From positions 1-11,630 of the forward strand of contig JAFMJX010000041.1 of NCBI GenBank assembly GCA_017853235.1: a stretch of 11,630 nucleotides of DNA. Direction: 5' to 3'. The stretch comes from Chitinophagaceae bacterium (GTDB taxonomy: Bacteria > Bacteroidota > Bacteroidia > Chitinophagales > Chitinophagaceae). A model generated the notes under the pieces. It did no database searches, had not been told where the DNA came from, and worked only from the letters and a program-made list of their open reading frames with translations. Both the position numbers and the translations under genes were made by a program. Below are positions 7,932-11,630 of the stretch, piece by piece (the stretch's first letter is position 1; every line of letters starts with the position of its first letter).

Positions 7932-9509
7932 CTAGTAACCAAAGTTTTGTTTCAAATTAGGATTTGAAGAAACTGCTTGGTTAGGAATAGGATAAACTAC
8001 TCTGAAAGCGTCAGACTTATTTGGTCTTTCGTTTACAGGATCATTGAATTTACCAAAACGGATCAAGTCTGTTCTTCTTGAACCTTCTAAGTATAATTCA
8101 CGACCTCTTTCAGCTAAGATATCGCTTAATGTTGCAGATCCTAATGGAGATGCTCCAGAACGCTTTCTGATAGCATTTACAATAGAAAGTGCTGTTTCAC
8201 CATTTGTTGCAGAGGCACCTCTAGCAATCGCTTCTGCTTTCATTAAAGCAGCATCAGCATAACGGAAGATTACGAATTCATTTTCGTCATTCCATCCCAT
8301 TTGGTCTCCTCTTAAAGGATACTTCATAGTTCTGATACCTTTTGCTTCAGTAGAGAAGAATAAACTTACATCAGGAGTAAAAATTAATGGAGAACCAGAA
8401 CGATCTTTAACCATTACTTTTTTACCACCATCATATTTGAATTGAGTATCCGCTAAGAAACCTGCGTTAAAACCAGATACTTCAGTCATATTTGGTAATG
8501 CAGTATATCTTCTAGCATCCGCTTTTTCAAATGAGTTATAAAAATCAGCAGTAGTAGTGAAACCATTCCAACCAGAAAATGCTTGGTTGTAGTGAGTTCC
8601 CATACCAGTTGCCCAAGTTACATCGGTAGTTCCACCAGTTTGAGTTGCTTTACCAGGACCATTAGAAGCTCTTGATAAAATTAACTCGGTAGAAGCAGAG
8701 TAGTTATCCCATTTGAAGTTATCCCAATAAGCAGTAGATAATTTGAATTTACCTGAAGCAGTAATTTGATCTACTAATGCTACTACTGCATTCATATCAG
8801 CAGCATCAAAAGTATAAGGACCAGCTGGTTTGGTAGGATCTGCTTTATAAACTGCTTTGTTTAATAATAAACGAGCTTTTAAAAATTGAGCAGCTTGCTT
8901 ATTTGCTTTATGCATATCTGAACCAGGACCGAAGCTAGGTAATGCAGCAATTGCAGCATCTAAATCGGCAATGATCCAATCATAAGCAGCAGATCTTGTT
9001 TTTACAGCAGGAATAGCATCAGGACCATCTGAAGCAGCACGATAAGGAACTTGTCCATAAAGATCCATTACTTGGCTTGCAAAGTAAGCTCTTAAGAATT
9101 TACCTTCAGCTTGTGCAGCACCAGTACCTTTTTCTGCTACTAATGTAGCTTGGAATAAAGCACCATTTAAACCGTTCCAAGTATCATAAATTTGGTTGTG
9201 AGCACCATCTACTGCATGTAAATGGATTTTTCTCCAAGTACCAAAGTCATCCCAGTCAGTACCACGAGTTGGTCCTAACAATTCATCAGTAGAATGCACT
9301 TGTAATGCATGCCAACCGTATTGACCAGATAATTGGTTTAATTGTCCATAAACAGATGCTAAATCGGCAGTGGAAGCTCCAGAAGTTGCAGAAGCAACTG
9401 ATTTAGAACCAAACACTTCTTCATCTAATTTAGAACAAGAAACCTGTCCAATGCAAAGTGCAATGGCACTTACATAGATGGCTGTTTGTTTTATAAAATT
9501 ATTTTTCAT
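7932..9509 (-). CDS. susD: SusD/RagB family nutrient-binding outer-membrane lipoprotein
   Basis: 525 residues, a normal length for the family. The signal peptide ends in a lipobox (QVSC, cysteine at residue 25), followed by SKLDEE, an acidic stretch like those that direct Bacteroidota lipoproteins to the cell surface. The SusD-like N-terminal region carries EGKFLRAYFASQVMDLYGQVPYR-like residues at about 136-157, with helical TPR-like segments around. The C-terminal SusD/RagB domain has the family hallmarks: FRYADAALMKAEAIAR (about 415-430), NAIRKRSG (445-452), LAERGRELYLEGSRRTDLIR (465-484) and the terminal YPIPNQAVSSNPNLKQNFGY. SusD proteins form the extracellular lid of the SusC barrel and capture glycans or peptides. 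The start codon lies 20 bp after the susC stop, so the two are translated from one mRNA, and a strong terminator follows. The symbol reflects the family, not a demonstrated starch substrate. Confidence 0.97.
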   Translation of the reverse strand: MKNNFIKQTAIYVSAIALCIGQVSCSKLDEEVFGSKSVASATSGASTADLASVYGQLNQLSGQYGWHALQVHSTDELLGPTRGTDWDDFGTWRKIHLHAVDGAHNQIYDTWNGLNGALFQATLVAEKGTGAAQAEGKFLRAYFASQVMDLYGQVPYRAASDGPDAIPAVKTRSAAYDWIIADLDAAIAALPSFGPGSDMHKANKQAAQFLKARLLLNKAVYKADPTKPAGPYTFDAADMNAVVALVDQITASGKFKLSTAYWDNFKWDNYSASTELILSRASNGPGKATQTGGTTDVTWATGMGTHYNQAFSGWNGFTTTADFYNSFEKADARRYTALPNMTEVSGFNAGFLADTQFKYDGGKKVMVKDRSGSPLIFTPDVSLFFSTEAKGIRTMKYPLRGDQMGWNDENEFVIFRYADAALMKAEAIARGASATNGETALSIVNAIRKRSGASPLGSATLSDILAERGRELYLEGSRRTDLIRFGKFNDPVNERPNKSDAFRVVYPIPNQAVSSNPNLKQNFGY

Positions 9510-9529
9510 GTGTATAATTATTTATTTAA

Positions 9530-11630
9530 TTAAAAACGAGCGTTGATACCAAATGTGAATGTTCTAGCTTTTGGAGTTGCTGTGTAGTCAAATCCTCTTG
9601 AAGGAACACCACCAATTTGCTTATCTACGTTTACTTCAGGATCTAAGCCAGAATATTTAGTGAATAATGCTAAGTTTTGACCAGATACAGTTACGTTCAA
9701 ACCTTTAATGAATGAACCTTTCTTAACATCAATCGCATAACTTAAACTAGCATTAGCTAAACGGATATAATCTCCTTTTTCTAAGAAACGAGTAGATACG
9801 TTACCTGGGTTGATTGAATTTTCAATACTGTAGATAACATCTCTTGTAACGTTGTGCGCTGTTTTCAAACTACCTTTTAATAATAATGCGTTTGCAGTAT
9901 TGTTATATACGTAGAAACCAGTTACCGCGTTAAAGAATACACTAGCAGTTAATTTTTTATAAGAGAAGCTGTTTGTTAAACCCGCATTGAAAGTAGGTAA
10001 AGCACTTCCTTGTAATTCATCCTTTGCACCATTTGCATATACACCATTTCCATAAGCATCAAATCTTAAGAAAGTAGGCATATTAAATGTAAACAATGGA
10101 TATCCATCACGAATAGTTTGTGCATAAGCACCAGTCAAACCTTGACCAGAAACTTCTCCTGTGTTTACTACAGTTGATCCAAATCCTTCTACACGGTTTT
10201 TCAAGAAAGACATGTTGTAAGCAACATCCCATCCAAAAGCACCTCTGTATGCAGGACGTACTAATTGATAATCTAAACTAAATTCCCAACCAGTGTTTTT
10301 AACATTACCTGGTAAGTTAACCCAACGATTCGCAGAAGCTGCTGGTTGAGGATAGCTGATTAACATTAATAAATCTTGAGTTGATTTATTGAAGTAGTCC
10401 ACAGTACCATTTAATCTACCATTTAACATAGTGAAATCAACACCAATACCAGTAGTAGTAGTTTGCTCCCATCTTAAATTAGGGTTAGAGTTGGTAATAA
10501 TAGAGTTACCTCCGTTGAAATCTTTTTGTTGTAAAGCTAAAGAAGCATAAGCAGGGAACTCTTGGTTACCTGTAATACCATAGTTAACTCTTGCATCAAA
10601 ATTAGAGAAGATTTTTCCTAAAGTATTTTGAGCAAATTTTTCTTCTAAAACTCTCCATTTGAAACCAAATGCAGGGAAAGTACCGTATTTGTTACCAGCA
10701 CTAAATTTAGAAGATCCATCAATTCTAGCTAAAGCAGAGAAGATGTATTTATCCTTCATGGTGTAATTCACACGAGAGAAATAAGATTGTAATTCTACTT
10801 TAGTACTATCGCCATATACATCTGTTGAACCACCTTTGTAGTCATCAAAATTTGTCAACATTTTGGTAGCACCTGCAGTACCCCATCTTTGTGAAGCACG
10901 ATAGTAGTCGGTAGTTTTTTGATAAGAGAAGGCAGCTAAAGCTTGTAAGCTGTTGCCATTCTTAAATGTTTTATCATAATTCAAAGTATGTTCAATCACA
11001 CTTGAATTTTGATTTAAGAATTGTTGTGCAGCTCTACCTTTTCCAGAGAAATCACTACCCGCATAGTTTTTACCACGGATATTGATGGTACCTTGAATGT
11101 AGGCACTTGGTAAACGAGGGTCAACAAAAGTCAAACGCTCAGAAGAACCATTCTCCATACCATAAATCATCTTATAAGTCAAGTTTTCATTGATTTTATA
11201 AGATAAAGAGAGGTTAGATAAAAACTTGCTATAGGTATCATTGTCCTTGTAACCTTCTAAAATTGCAACAGGGTTTCTGTTACCATCTTGATTGTCATAC
11301 CAAGAACCATCTTTATTATAAATTGGGAAAGTTGGGTTGTAGCTAATCATCGCACCAATCAAAGAACCTTGATAACCTGCGTTATTAGTTACTTGCGCAT
11401 AACTGTTTTTAACTGAAGATTGGTTAATTGTTAAATCTAATTTTAACTTAGAAGTTAATTGATTAGAATATTTTAAACCAAAAGTCATTCTCTTTAAACC
11501 TTGAGTTTTTACGATACCTTCTTGGTTATCATAAGAACCATTTAATTTTAAAGCAGTTTTAGCATTTGAATAACCCCAACCTAAGTTGTAGCTATTAGAA
11601 ATAGCAGTTTGGAATACTTGATCTTGCCAG
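9530..11630 (-). CDS. susC: SusC/RagA family TonB-linked outer-membrane transporter, C-terminal part (5' end outside window)
   Basis: The frame is open through the right edge. Upstream of the first in-window ATG (11488) a further 47 codons continue in frame, beginning WQDQVFQTAISNSYNLGWGY. This is the typical SusC segment after the plug (D-W-Q-D-x-x-F-x-T-A), so 11488 is not the start. The window holds 699 codons. Family length is near 1000, so the signal peptide, carboxypeptidase-like repeat and most of the TonB plug are missing. The beta-barrel is well preserved: YFSRVNYTMKDKYIFSALAR, IDGSSKFSAGNKYGTFPAFG, the GNQEFPAY turn, NPNLRWEQTTTTGIGVDF, GNVKNTGWEFSLDY, and a C-terminal phenylalanine (INARF) as expected for BAM-inserted barrels. 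It moves oligomers across the outer membrane using TonB energy and pairs with the SusD encoded 20 bp downstream. The substrate is not evident. Confidence 0.97.
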   Translation of the reverse strand, partial: WQDQVFQTAISNSYNLGWGYSNAKTALKLNGSYDNQEGIVKTQGLKRMTFGLKYSNQLTSKLKLDLTINQSSVKNSYAQVTNNAGYQGSLIGAMISYNPTFPIYNKDGSWYDNQDGNRNPVAILEGYKDNDTYSKFLSNLSLSYKINENLTYKMIYGMENGSSERLTFVDPRLPSAYIQGTINIRGKNYAGSDFSGKGRAAQQFLNQNSSVIEHTLNYDKTFKNGNSLQALAAFSYQKTTDYYRASQRWGTAGATKMLTNFDDYKGGSTDVYGDSTKVELQSYFSRVNYTMKDKYIFSALARIDGSSKFSAGNKYGTFPAFGFKWRVLEEKFAQNTLGKIFSNFDARVNYGITGNQEFPAYASLALQQKDFNGGNSIITNSNPNLRWEQTTTTGIGVDFTMLNGRLNGTVDYFNKSTQDLLMLISYPQPAASANRWVNLPGNVKNTGWEFSLDYQLVRPAYRGAFGWDVAYNMSFLKNRVEGFGSTVVNTGEVSGQGLTGAYAQTIRDGYPLFTFNMPTFLRFDAYGNGVYANGAKDELQGSALPTFNAGLTNSFSYKKLTASVFFNAVTGFYVYNNTANALLLKGSLKTAHNVTRDVIYSIENSINPGNVSTRFLEKGDYIRLANASLSYAIDVKKGSFIKGLNVTVSGQNLALFTKYSGLDPEVNVDKQIGGVPSRGFDYTATPKARTFTFGINARF

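Noticed and set aside
8044..8262. Plus-strand open frame of 72 codons
   Set aside because: Antisense to the conserved C-terminal domain of SusD; no own start signals.
9530..11488. ATG at 11488 as the start of a complete 652-residue SusC
   Set aside because: The same frame continues upstream to the window edge with recognisable SusC sequence (WQDQVFQTAIS), so the ATG is internal.

Overview
The window looks like chromosomal DNA of a Bacteroidota bacterium, probably close to Chitinophagaceae. The evidence is an AT-rich sequence, a SusC/SusD pair, large FG-GAP/UnbV lipoproteins, starts without clear Shine-Dalgarno sequences, and a Bacteroidota-type promoter (-7 element TAnnTTTG). Family and genus are inference. 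No tRNA, rRNA, CRISPR array, insertion sequence or phage gene was seen.

Left end (1-1142): two divergent genes. A minus-strand gene runs off the left edge, and only its first 33 codons are present. The plus-strand gene encodes a single-pass membrane protein with a C-terminal GyrI-like (bacterial effector-binding) domain. Its longest open frame begins at a TTG at 153. A well-matched promoter overlaps that stretch, so the start is more likely the ATG at 207 (or 210). Its 3' end overlaps the convergent neighbour by 23 bp.

Centre (1120-7796, minus strand): two tandem, homologous lipoproteins of 1113 and 1108 residues, 8 bp apart and surely co-transcribed. Each has the same layout: lipoprotein signal peptide, seven D-x-D/N-x-D-G (FG-GAP/VCBS) repeats, an ASPIC/UnbV domain, then seven more such repeats. 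This suggests two seven-bladed beta-propellers flanking the UnbV domain.

Right end (7932-11630, minus strand): a complete SusD/RagB lipoprotein gene, and upstream of it the C-terminal 699 codons of a SusC/RagA TonB-dependent transporter whose 5' end lies beyond the window. A strong intrinsic terminator follows susD and separates the pair from the two propeller genes.

Reading direction is therefore susC -> susD -> terminator -> propeller lipoprotein 1 (4470-7796) -> propeller lipoprotein 2 (1120-4461). The likely working unit is an outer-membrane uptake complex: a SusC barrel with a SusD lid, plus two large, probably surface-exposed lipoproteins as accessory binding or docking proteins. No glycoside hydrolase, peptidase, sulfatase or regulator lies in the window, so the substrate cannot be read from the sequence.
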